64,000 bases of DNA from an uncultured Campylobacterales bacterium (GTDB taxonomy: Bacteria > Campylobacterota > Campylobacteria > Campylobacterales > Arcobacteraceae): NCBI GenBank assembly GCA_947494995.1, contig CANLWY010000006.1, positions 178,857-242,856 of the forward strand, written 5' to 3'. Positions within the stretch are counted from its first letter, which is position 1. Every line of letters begins with the position of its first letter. The translations under genes were made by a program, and so were the position numbers. Shown here one piece after another: positions 48,608 to 57,001 of the stretch. The notes below the pieces were generated by a model. That model was not told where the DNA came from, did not search any database, and saw only the letters and a list, made by a program, of their open reading frames with translations.

Positions 48608-50040
48608 AGAGTTCCTTTCTCAATCATAGTTTGAATATGTTCGATTATTGATGTAATAGACTCCATTGGTCTATCTTTCTTAAGTTTTGAAATTACTTTT
48701 TGCTTTGTACCTTCAAAATTTATATATGTTCCAGATTTTTCATAAAATGATGCTGTTGGAATAGCAATATTTGATTTTGTAAGTGTTTCACAAGAGTGTG
48801 AAAAACAGCTAACTACCATCTTATTTTCTAATAAGTCTAAATTATTATCAAAATAGTTATTTCCTAAAATTACCACTAATGATGCTTTTTCTATAAGTGA
48901 TTTGAATTCTTTTTCATCTTCACTTATTCCAAATTCTTTAAAAGCACTTCTGTTAGCACTTCTATCATTTTTCTTTAGGTAATCATCTCCAAAAGTTTCA
49001 TCAATGTATTGTGGTGAATAACCAGTCATATTGGCATTTAATACTTTTGCTAGTTTTTGTGTATTTTGCATCTCTTCACATGAAAGGTTTGGATCTAATA
49101 CAAAAAGAATATCTTTTTCATCAGTCAATAGTTTGTATGTATTAGTAATAGTATTAGAAAATACTACTTCTTCTTGTCCAATTTTTGGAGTTGTAAATCT
49201 ATTTTCTGATTCATTTTTGTATGATAATCTTCCTTCATCACACATAAACCAACCATTTACAGCTTTATTAACTCTTGGCTTGAATCTAAAAATTTGATCA
49301 TCTTTATATTTCTCTTTTCTATGGTCAACTCTTATGTTACATCCTCTTGAACAACCATTACAGATTGCATCAAAAGATTCTAAGAACCATACTCTTTGTT
49401 GAAATCTAAAGTCTTTAGATGTTAATGCTCCAACTGGACATAAGTCAACTACATTCATTGCATATGGATTATCAAGTGGTCTTCCTGGAAATGTTCCAAT
49501 AACAGAGTGATCTGCTCTATTAATAACCCCTAGTTCATTTGTTCCAGTAATATCTGAACAAAATCTTACACATCTTGTGCAAAGAACACATCTTTCTTGG
49601 TCAAGCATTACATTACTTCCAAGATCTTCTCTTTTTCTTGCTGTTACTTTATCACCAACTTCAACTCTTGACTCATAAAAACCTGATTCCATGTAATAAT
49701 CTTGAAGTTTACACTCTCCTGCTTGATCACAAGTAGGACAGTCAATAGGATGATTAATAAGTTCCATTTCAAGAATATCACGTCTTACTTTTTCGATATT
49801 CTCACCTTGTGTTCTTACAATCATTCCCTCTTTAATAGGAGTGTCACACGCAATTTGTGGTCTTTTTTGACCTTCAATTTCAACCATACACATTCTACAG
49901 TTTCCATCTTTTCCTAATGCTTGGTGATAGCAAAAATGCGGAATATGAATATTTTCATCTAAAAGGGTGTCTATTAATAGACTTCCCTTTTGTGCTTCCT
50001 TTTCTTCCCCATTTACTGATAGTTTAACAAGTTCACTCAT
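48604..50040 (-). CDS. nuoG: NADH-quinone oxidoreductase subunit G, short form
   Basis: The 478-residue subunit has a [2Fe-2S] set C37/C48/C51/C65, the His-ligated site H97/C101/C104/C110, a 4Fe-4S set beginning C151-x2-C154-x2-C157 with a later CPVGAL cysteine, and an N7-type CNGCSRGC with a later MCDEGR. So the iron-sulfur wire is complete. The C-terminal molybdopterin-like domain is cut to about 190 residues, against roughly 600 in E. coli; no frameshift or stop is seen. It lies 38 nt after gltA. Confidence 0.92.
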   Translation of the reverse strand: MSELVKLSVNGEEKEAQKGSLLIDTLLDENIHIPHFCYHQALGKDGNCRMCMVEIEGQKRPQIACDTPIKEGMIVRTQGENIEKVRRDILEMELINHPIDCPTCDQAGECKLQDYYMESGFYESRVEVGDKVTARKREDLGSNVMLDQERCVLCTRCVRFCSDITGTNELGVINRADHSVIGTFPGRPLDNPYAMNVVDLCPVGALTSKDFRFQQRVWFLESFDAICNGCSRGCNIRVDHRKEKYKDDQIFRFKPRVNKAVNGWFMCDEGRLSYKNESENRFTTPKIGQEEVVFSNTITNTYKLLTDEKDILFVLDPNLSCEEMQNTQKLAKVLNANMTGYSPQYIDETFGDDYLKKNDRSANRSAFKEFGISEDEKEFKSLIEKASLVVILGNNYFDNNLDLLENKMVVSCFSHSCETLTKSNIAIPTASFYEKSGTYINFEGTKQKVISKLKKDRPMESITSIIEHIQTMIEKGTL

Positions 50041-50078
50041 ATTGTGTCATCTCCTTTTATTTGACCGCTTTTAATTTT

Positions 50079-51365
50079 TTATTTACCTGTATATAATTGT
50101 CTTGGTCTAGCAATTTTAGCTGTTGGATCTTGTTTTAATTCAGACCATTGAGTAATCCATCCAACTGTTCTACCTATAACAAAGATTGGTGTAAACATTT
50201 CAACTGGAATTTTAAGGGCTGTTAAAATTACACCCGAATAGAAATCAATATTTGGATATAAACCTCTGTCTTTGAAATAGTCATCAGCTAATGCCGCTTC
50301 TTCTACAGCTTGTGCAATATCAAGAAGTTTAGAATCAAGATTTAGTTCATCTTTTAATTTCTTTTGTAATCCTCTTAAAGACTCTGCTCTTGGATCTCTG
50401 TTTTTATAAACTCTATGTCCAAATCCCATAAGTCTGAATGGATCATTTCTATCTTTTGCTTTTGCAATATAAGTTGGTACGTTTTTAACATCTCCAATTA
50501 ATTTTAATTGATCCATAACTTTTTCATTTGCTCCACCGTGAGCAGAACCCCATAATGCAGCAATACCAGATGCAATAGATACATATGGATGAGCTTCCGT
50601 TGAACCAACAGCTCTTACTGTAGTTGTTGATGCATTTTGTTCATGATCAGCATGTAAAGTAAAGATTGCATCAAGTGCATCAACTTCAACTTGCTTAATT
50701 TCTTCACTAAGACCATTACCAAGACTTTTCATTTTCCCACCTGGATAAGCTCTCATCATATATAAGAAGTTTTCAGTGAAGTATCTGTCTACATCTGGAT
50801 ATATCATTGGAATACCAAGAGAGTTTCTATAAGCCATTGCTGCCATAGTTGGCATTTTTGCAATAATTCTTCTTCTCATTTCTTTAAATGAATCTTCATC
50901 ATCTAGATTTAAATGATCTTTATATATTGTTGCAAGTGACATTGTAGCCGCTCCAAGAGTTGCCATTGGATGTGCATGGTCTGGCATTGCATCAAATATT
51001 CTAATTACAGCTTCATGTAAAAATGATCTATGTCTAATCTCTAAGTCAAAACCTTTTGACTCTTCTTCATTTGGAAGTCTACCTCTCATTAAAAGATAAC
51101 AAACATCTAGATAAGAGTGTTTCCCTGCTAAATCTTGAATTAAATATCCTCTATGTCTTAATTCAGAATTTTCACCATCAATAAATGTGATTTTTGAGTC
51201 ACAAGAAGCAGTAGAAGTATAACCTGGATCATAAGTAAACATTCCTGAATCTTTGTAGAATGATCTAATATCTACAACATCTGGTCCTCTCGTACCACTT
51301 ATAATATCATACTCAAAAGATTTTCCATCTCTATTATCTGTTAATGTAAAAGTATTTTTTCCCAT
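50079..51365 (-). CDS. gltA: citrate synthase
   Basis: The 428-residue, Gram-negative hexameric type shows catalytic histidine regions WGSAHGGANEKVM and GFGHRVYKNRDPRA and the aspartate in NIDFYSGVIL. It condenses oxaloacetate with acetyl-CoA; this type is usually inhibited by NADH. It sits on the same strand inside the nuo cluster, 19 nt after nuoF and 38 nt before nuoG, with its own AAGGAG. Co-transcription with complex I is likely from the spacing. Confidence 0.96.
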   Translation of the reverse strand: MGKNTFTLTDNRDGKSFEYDIISGTRGPDVVDIRSFYKDSGMFTYDPGYTSTASCDSKITFIDGENSELRHRGYLIQDLAGKHSYLDVCYLLMRGRLPNEEESKGFDLEIRHRSFLHEAVIRIFDAMPDHAHPMATLGAATMSLATIYKDHLNLDDEDSFKEMRRRIIAKMPTMAAMAYRNSLGIPMIYPDVDRYFTENFLYMMRAYPGGKMKSLGNGLSEEIKQVEVDALDAIFTLHADHEQNASTTTVRAVGSTEAHPYVSIASGIAALWGSAHGGANEKVMDQLKLIGDVKNVPTYIAKAKDRNDPFRLMGFGHRVYKNRDPRAESLRGLQKKLKDELNLDSKLLDIAQAVEEAALADDYFKDRGLYPNIDFYSGVILTALKIPVEMFTPIFVIGRTVGWITQWSELKQDPTAKIARPRQLYTGK

Positions 51366-51384
51366 ATTTTTATCTCCTTATTTT

Positions 51385-52644
51385 TTAGTTTTTAAAATGT
51401 TCTACGAATTCGTGTCTATATTTTTCCACGATACTTTTAATAATATCTTTTACTGCTGGTGCAAATACACATACAGTCTTACCATTCATTGTTTCACATA
51501 CATCAAGAATTGTTTCAAGATCTTTTTCTGAACCTTCACCATCTAAAACTTTTTTGATGATTTTATCAATCCATCCTGTACCTTCTCTACAAGGAGTACA
51601 TTGTCCACAAGATTCATGATGATAAAATTCAATTAGATTTTTTGCTACATCAACCATTGATACACCTTCAGGAATAATCATCATTCCCCCTGTACCTAAA
51701 GTAGAGCCAATATCCCACATAGATTCATAATCTAAATATGCTTTCTCAACTTCTTCAGCAGTTAAAATAGGACATGAAGCTCCACCTGGAATTACAGCTT
51801 TAAGCTTTAATCCTTCCTTCATTCCTCCACCAATGTCTTTGATAACATCAGTCATTTTTTCACCATATTGTAGTTCATAAACGCCAGGATTGTTAACTGG
51901 ACCACTCATAGCAAAAAGCATAGTTCCTGGAGCTTTTTCTGTACCCCATTTTGTATATGACTCATAACCATTTAATACAATATTTGGAACGGAAGCAATT
52001 GTTTCAACATTGTTTACAGTTGCTGGGTTATCATAGAACCACTCACACTCTTTTCCATGTGGTTTAAGTCTAGGATGTCCTCTTTTACCTTCAATTGATT
52101 CAATTAGTGCAGATTTTTCACCACAAATATAAGCTCCACCACCTCTATGAACAGTAATATCGACACTAAAGTCATATTTATTCATAACTTTTTTACCTAT
52201 AATTCCTGCTTCATATGCTTCTTCAATAGCTGCATTTAATCTATCGATAAACCATTTATATTCACCTCTAATATAGATATATGCCTCATTAGCTTGAAGT
52301 GCCCAGCAAGAGCAGATAATACCTTCTATTAATAAGTGTGGGTCGTATTGAAAAATTTGTCTATCTTTAAAAGTTCCAGGTTCAGACTCATCACCATTAC
52401 AAATTAAGTATCTAGGTCTGTCATCAACTGGGGGCATAAGTTTCCATTTTGGTCCACAAGCAGCACCACCACCACCTTTTCCTCTTAGCCCTGATTTTAC
52501 AACTTGATCAGTGATATTGTCAGGTTTCATAGAGAATGCTTTATCTATAGATTCATATCTTCCATTTTTTAAAGCAACTTCTAATTTGTGAGAATCAGGA
52601 ATGTCAAAATTTTTACTAACAATTTTTACTGGCTTAACAGACAT
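51385..52644 (-). CDS. nuoF: NADH-quinone oxidoreductase subunit F
   Basis: The 419-residue subunit has the NADH-binding GLRGKGGGGAACG and FMN-binding NGDESEPGTFKDR, then RGGGAYICGEKSALIESIEG. The N3 cluster motif ESCGQCTPCREG has a later cysteine. It therefore looks like a working NADH-oxidising subunit. Campylobacter and Helicobacter nuo operons carry unrelated genes here, so this operon can use NADH directly. Confidence 0.96.
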   Translation of the reverse strand: MSVKPVKIVSKNFDIPDSHKLEVALKNGRYESIDKAFSMKPDNITDQVVKSGLRGKGGGGAACGPKWKLMPPVDDRPRYLICNGDESEPGTFKDRQIFQYDPHLLIEGIICSCWALQANEAYIYIRGEYKWFIDRLNAAIEEAYEAGIIGKKVMNKYDFSVDITVHRGGGAYICGEKSALIESIEGKRGHPRLKPHGKECEWFYDNPATVNNVETIASVPNIVLNGYESYTKWGTEKAPGTMLFAMSGPVNNPGVYELQYGEKMTDVIKDIGGGMKEGLKLKAVIPGGASCPILTAEEVEKAYLDYESMWDIGSTLGTGGMMIIPEGVSMVDVAKNLIEFYHHESCGQCTPCREGTGWIDKIIKKVLDGEGSEKDLETILDVCETMNGKTVCVFAPAVKDIIKSIVEKYRHEFVEHFKN

Positions 52645-53120
52645 TATTTACACCCCTCTAAAATAGTTTTTAATTTTTCTACAGTTAGGTTTTCATGGTA
52701 TTTGTGGTTTAAAGCAATCATTGGTGCTCCTCCACAAGCTCCTTGACATTCAACTTCACTTAAATGAAATTTTCCATCTTCAGATGTTTGTCCAGGTTCA
52801 ATACCAATAGTCTCTTTAATAAATTTTTTAAGTTCAGGTGCACCCATGATCATACATGATAAAGTTTTACATAATTCGATGTGGTATGTACCAATTGGTT
52901 TTAAGTTAAACATCGTATAGAATGTTGCAAATTCATAAACTTCAATTGGAGCTTTTCCTAATTTGTCAGCTACAAAAACCATCGCATCTGGAGATACCCA
53001 ACCTTCTTGCTCTTGTACTAACCAAAGTGCAGGTAACATCATGGCATCAATTTTAGGGTATTTTGCTGCAATTCTTGCAAACTCTTTTTCATTTTCTTCT
53101 GTATATTTAAATTTACTCAT
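52644..53120 (-). CDS. nuoE: NADH-quinone oxidoreductase subunit E
   Basis: The 158-residue, thioredoxin-like subunit has the four [2Fe-2S] ligands as CKTLSC and CQGAC. N-terminal ARIAAKYPKIDAMMLPALWLVQEQEGW is typical. It holds the N1a cluster beside NuoF. One-base overlaps with both neighbours. Confidence 0.95.
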   Translation of the reverse strand: MSKFKYTEENEKEFARIAAKYPKIDAMMLPALWLVQEQEGWVSPDAMVFVADKLGKAPIEVYEFATFYTMFNLKPIGTYHIELCKTLSCMIMGAPELKKFIKETIGIEPGQTSEDGKFHLSEVECQGACGGAPMIALNHKYHENLTVEKLKTILEGCK

Positions 53121-54754
53121 TATCTATCAAACTCCCCTGCAATAAAGTTCATACTTGCCATTGTAACAACAGCATCTGCTAACATATTTCCTTCTACAAT
53201 TCTTGCATATGCTCCAAGTGAGTAGTAACAAGGTGGTCTACATTTAATTTTATAAGGTGTTCCTGTCCCATCACTTACTGTATAGAAGCCAAGTTCACCA
53301 TTAGCAGCCTCAGTAGCACCATAATACTCACCTTTAGGTACTTTAATACCTTCAAAAGTAAGTTTAAATTGGTTCATTAATCCTTCGATATTTCCATAAA
53401 CATCAGGTTTTGATGGTAAAAATACCGCTGGATGATCCACATTAATTGGTCCATCTGGAAGTTCTTTCATTGCTTGTCTAATGATTTTCATTGACTCTTT
53501 CATCTCTTCAAATCTACACATGATTCTGTCATAAACATCTCCATGTGATCCAACAACTACATCAAAATCAAAATTTTCATATCCATAATATGGAGTATCT
53601 TTTCTTAAATCTCTTGGAACACCAGCTGCTCTTAAATTAACACCTGTGATTCCTGCACTAATAGCAAAATCAGGTTTGATTACACCAACGTCTTGTGTTC
53701 TATCTAGGAAAATTTTATTGTGTGCAACTAAAGATAAAGAGTCTTCAATAGCTTTTTCAACATCTTTTAAAACATCTTCTAAATCTTCAGCAAAACCATC
53801 ATATAAATCAAATTCTAAACCACCAATTCTTGTATAAGAGTTTGTAAGTCTAGCCCCTGTTAATTTTGAGAATAGGTCATAAGCTTTGTCTCTTGGAGCA
53901 AAGATGTACCAGAAGTTAGTAAGTCCACCAAGGTCAACCATATTTGCTGCATTACAAACAATATGATCAGTTAGTCTTGAAAGTTCACCTATGATAACTC
54001 TAATCATTTTAGCTCTTGGAGTAATTTCAATATCTAACATCTCTTCAATAGCTTTTGCATAACCAATGTTATTTAACATTGCTGAACAGTAATTAAGTCT
54101 ATCTGTGTAAGGAATAACTTGAGAGTAGTTATGTGTTTCACAAGCTTTTTCAAAACCTCTATGTAGGTAACCAATTTCTGTAACACAAGCAGTAATAGTT
54201 TCACCTTCCATTGCTACAAAGTTTCTAATTGTACCATGAGAAGCAGGGTGAGAAGGACCAACATTTAGCATCATTAAATCTTCTAAATCAGCTTCTGTAT
54301 AACCTTTTCTTTTAAGTAAAGGAATCATTTCATCCATAAGGTCTTCAGTTTCAGTACAGATTTGACCTTTTGTGACAGGGTAATCTTTTCTTAATGGATG
54401 TCCAACAAATTGATGGTGATTAAGAACTCTTTTTAAGTTTGGATGACCTTTAAATTTAATACCGTATTGGTCAAAAACTTCTCTTTCAGCCCAATCAGCT
54501 GCATAATAAAGGTCTGTTAATGAATCCACTTCTAAAGTGTTATCATCAACATAAGCTTTTATAGTTAGATGTTTCTTAAAATCACTTGTTCTTAAAATAT
54601 ATATAACTGCAAATCTTGATGGCGTTACATCAGGAAATTCTGAAAAGTCAGTTGCTGTTATGTCTAATAAAAGAGTATAGTCTTCTTCATTTTTTAGTTT
54701 AGAAATAGTTGATTTTATTTCACTTGCATCAATTAGCATATCAGGTTTAAGCAT
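53120..54754 (-). CDS. nuoCD: NADH-quinone oxidoreductase fused subunit C/D
   Basis: The 544-residue protein is a fusion. The N-terminal third is NuoC (DITATDFSEFP, DWAEREVFDQYGIKFKGHPNLKRVLN, HPLRKDYPV). The rest is NuoD (NVGPSHPASHGTIRNFVAMEG, GYLHRGFEKACE, GAGVPRDLRKDTPYYGYE-like region, GELGFYTVSDGTGTPYKIKCR). Together they form the quinone-site part of the peripheral arm. Such fusions occur in several lineages including E. coli. Confidence 0.95.
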   Translation of the reverse strand: MLKPDMLIDASEIKSTISKLKNEEDYTLLLDITATDFSEFPDVTPSRFAVIYILRTSDFKKHLTIKAYVDDNTLEVDSLTDLYYAADWAEREVFDQYGIKFKGHPNLKRVLNHHQFVGHPLRKDYPVTKGQICTETEDLMDEMIPLLKRKGYTEADLEDLMMLNVGPSHPASHGTIRNFVAMEGETITACVTEIGYLHRGFEKACETHNYSQVIPYTDRLNYCSAMLNNIGYAKAIEEMLDIEITPRAKMIRVIIGELSRLTDHIVCNAANMVDLGGLTNFWYIFAPRDKAYDLFSKLTGARLTNSYTRIGGLEFDLYDGFAEDLEDVLKDVEKAIEDSLSLVAHNKIFLDRTQDVGVIKPDFAISAGITGVNLRAAGVPRDLRKDTPYYGYENFDFDVVVGSHGDVYDRIMCRFEEMKESMKIIRQAMKELPDGPINVDHPAVFLPSKPDVYGNIEGLMNQFKLTFEGIKVPKGEYYGATEAANGELGFYTVSDGTGTPYKIKCRPPCYYSLGAYARIVEGNMLADAVVTMASMNFIAGEFDR

Positions 54755-55262
54755 CTAATATCCCCTTAAAGTTTGTTTCTCTATCTTTAATAATAGATTC
54801 ATCATAAGATTTCTCTTGAATTCTCATAATAGCATCAAGTACTGCTTCAGGTCTTGGGGGACAACCAGCAATATATTCATCAACTGGGATTACTTCATCA
54901 ATACCTTGTAAGGTTGTGTAGTTATCATAGAAACCACCAGAACAGGCACATGCACCCATTGAGATAACCCATTTTGGTTCACACATTTGATCATAAATTT
55001 TCTTTAAAATTGGTGCTTGTTTATAACTAATAGTACCAGCAACAATAAGTAAATCTGCTTGTCTTGGTGAAAACCTTACAACCTCTGCTCCAAATCTTGA
55101 TAAGTCATACTTTGCAGCTGCAACTGACATAAATTCAATACCACAACATGCAGTACCAAATGCCATTGGCCACATAGAGTATGATCTTGCCCAGTTAATC
55201 GCTGTATCAAGTTTTGTGGTGATTATTGAATCACCTAAATTAGCTTCTGCTCCTAATCCCAT
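54747..55262 (-). CDS. nuoB: NADH-quinone oxidoreductase subunit B
   Basis: The 171-residue subunit has the N2 cluster ligands CCGIEFM, a cysteine in GACACSGG and CPPRPEAVL. N2 is the last cluster before quinone. It overlaps nuoCD by 8 nt and nuoA by 10 nt. Confidence 0.95.
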   Translation of the reverse strand: MGLGAEANLGDSIITTKLDTAINWARSYSMWPMAFGTACCGIEFMSVAAAKYDLSRFGAEVVRFSPRQADLLIVAGTISYKQAPILKKIYDQMCEPKWVISMGACACSGGFYDNYTTLQGIDEVIPVDEYIAGCPPRPEAVLDAIMRIQEKSYDESIIKDRETNFKGILDA

Positions 55263-55615
55263 TCTAGTGCCTTTTTCTTATACATATATATTAATCCTGC
55301 AAAAAGTAGTCCAATGAATATAAACATTTTAACAAGACCCGCGTAACCTAAATCTAAAATATTGATTGCCCATGGAAACATAAAAATAATTTCTACATCA
55401 AATAGTAAGAAACCGATTGCTACTAAATAAAATTTAATAGAAAACCTAATGTTTGTATTCCCAACGGGGTTGGTTACACCACTTTCGTAAACAGTGTTTT
55501 TTAGTTTGTCATCTTTTTTATTTGGTCCAAGATATTTTGTAAGTAAGAATACTCCTACTAATACAAAAGCAATTGAAACAAATATTACAGATGAAAGAAT
55601 TAGATGTGTTGACAT
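55253..55615 (-). CDS. nuoA: NADH-quinone oxidoreductase subunit A
   Basis: The 120-residue, three-helix subunit has the ND3 motifs YESGVTNPVGNTNIRFSIKFYLVAIGFLLFDVEIIFMFPWA. It is the first gene of the operon. The upstream 130 bases hold the promoter region, in which no convincing -10 could be chosen. Confidence 0.95.
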   Translation of the reverse strand: MSTHLILSSVIFVSIAFVLVGVFLLTKYLGPNKKDDKLKNTVYESGVTNPVGNTNIRFSIKFYLVAIGFLLFDVEIIFMFPWAINILDLGYAGLVKMFIFIGLLFAGLIYMYKKKALEWD

Positions 55616-55745
55616 AATCTATCCCATATTTTTTATTGTTTAGGAATTGTACAATAATTTGTGTTAGGTTTTGGTCATATGCGATATTAAAGTGTCACAT
55701 TATTATTTAGAGTGAGAAGAATAGTAATACTCTATTTTTATTATC

Positions 55746-56900
55746 CTATAAAAATGTTACCAATTTACGCAGAGCTGTTTCAAGTTTTACATTTGGTAGG
55801 GCACAGTTTAACCTGAAAAAGCCCTTACCTTCGATTCCAAAGCTAGTTCCATCATTTAAAGCAAGCTTTGCTTCTTTTAGCAACTTTTGTTTCACTTTTG
55901 CATGGTTATTAGAAGTTTTTTTAAAGCTAATCCAAAGTAAATATGTTGCTTCTGGCTCATTAAAATAGATTAACGAGTTATTTTTTTTCAAATATTCTTT
56001 TGTGAAGCTTATATTTCTCTTTAAGTATAGTAATAATTCTTGAAGCCATTCTTCACCATATTCATAAGCAGCTTCTAATGCAATGTATCCAAAAACATTT
56101 ATAGAACTTATTTCTCTTTTTTTTGTTTCTTTCTCAAATTTTTTTAAAATTTCTTCATTTTCAGATATTGCATATCCACAATTTAATCCTGCGATATTAA
56201 ATGTTTTTCCAGGTGAATTGAGAGTTAATGTAATATTAGAAATCTCTTTTGAAATGGATGCCATTGGAGTAAATTCTTTAAATACTAAATCTGCATGAAT
56301 TTCATCACTTATAATAATAATATTATTTTCAATACATATTTTTGCAAGTTTTTCTAATTCTTCCTTGTCCCAAACTCTTCCAACTGGATTATGTGGAGAG
56401 CAAAGTGTAAGAATTTTAGTTTTAGGTGTAATTTTAGATTTTAAATCTTCTAAATCCATTCTATAGTAGCCATTTTCTTCTTTTAGGGGATTTTTTATTA
56501 AAGTTCTATTGTTGTCTTTTACACTATTAAATAGGGGAAAATAAACTGGAGTTTGTACAATGATTTCATCGCCTATATTACTAAAAGCTTCAATTGCTGC
56601 TGAATAAGCGGGTACAACACCATTTATAAATGATATCCATGATGTATCAATCTCCCAATTATGTCGTTTTTCCATCCATTCTTTAACAAGAAGATAAGTT
56701 TTTTGAGAAGGTTTTGCATAACCATATATACCGTGATTTGCTCTTTTCAAAATAGCTTCATTTATTACATCAGGTGTTTTAAAGTCCATATCTGCAACCC
56801 ATAATGGTTGTAAATCTTCAAATCCAAAGTATGATTTCAAGGCATCATATTTAGCACAATCAGTATTTTTTCTATCTACTATCTCATCAAAGTTATACAT
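55746..56900 (-). CDS. MalY/PatB-type PLP aminotransferase, probable cystathionine beta-lyase
   Basis: The 384-residue, fold-type I PLP enzyme has WVADMDFKTPDVI at the N-terminus, LCSPHNPVGRVW, IISDEIHADLVF and the PLP lysine K232 in NSPGKTFNIAGLNCGYA. These are hallmarks of the MalY/PatB group, usually cleaving cystathionine or cysteine C-S bonds. Transaminase activity on another substrate remains possible. Monocistronic between nuo and ubiD, reading toward nuo. Confidence 0.85.
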   Translation of the reverse strand: MYNFDEIVDRKNTDCAKYDALKSYFGFEDLQPLWVADMDFKTPDVINEAILKRANHGIYGYAKPSQKTYLLVKEWMEKRHNWEIDTSWISFINGVVPAYSAAIEAFSNIGDEIIVQTPVYFPLFNSVKDNNRTLIKNPLKEENGYYRMDLEDLKSKITPKTKILTLCSPHNPVGRVWDKEELEKLAKICIENNIIIISDEIHADLVFKEFTPMASISKEISNITLTLNSPGKTFNIAGLNCGYAISENEEILKKFEKETKKREISSINVFGYIALEAAYEYGEEWLQELLLYLKRNISFTKEYLKKNNSLIYFNEPEATYLLWISFKKTSNNHAKVKQKLLKEAKLALNDGTSFGIEGKGFFRLNCALPNVKLETALRKLVTFL

Positions 56901-57001
56901 TATTTACTCTTCATTTTTAAAATTGATATATCATATATAAATTAATATTGCAAAAATATAAAATAAGATAGAATATCAAATATTTTAAGATTGGAAGTAA
57001 A

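Noticed and set aside
48604..50040. nuoG as a frameshifted or truncated pseudogene
   Set aside because: The frame is intact to a stop that overlaps nuoH by 4 nt and all cluster ligands are kept, so the short length looks native.
26852..55745. Shared CACTTT(CG) word upstream of sucC, frdC and nuoA
   Set aside because: The word occurs at different distances from the likely -10 boxes. An 8-base match between AT-rich regions this long is expected about once or twice by chance.
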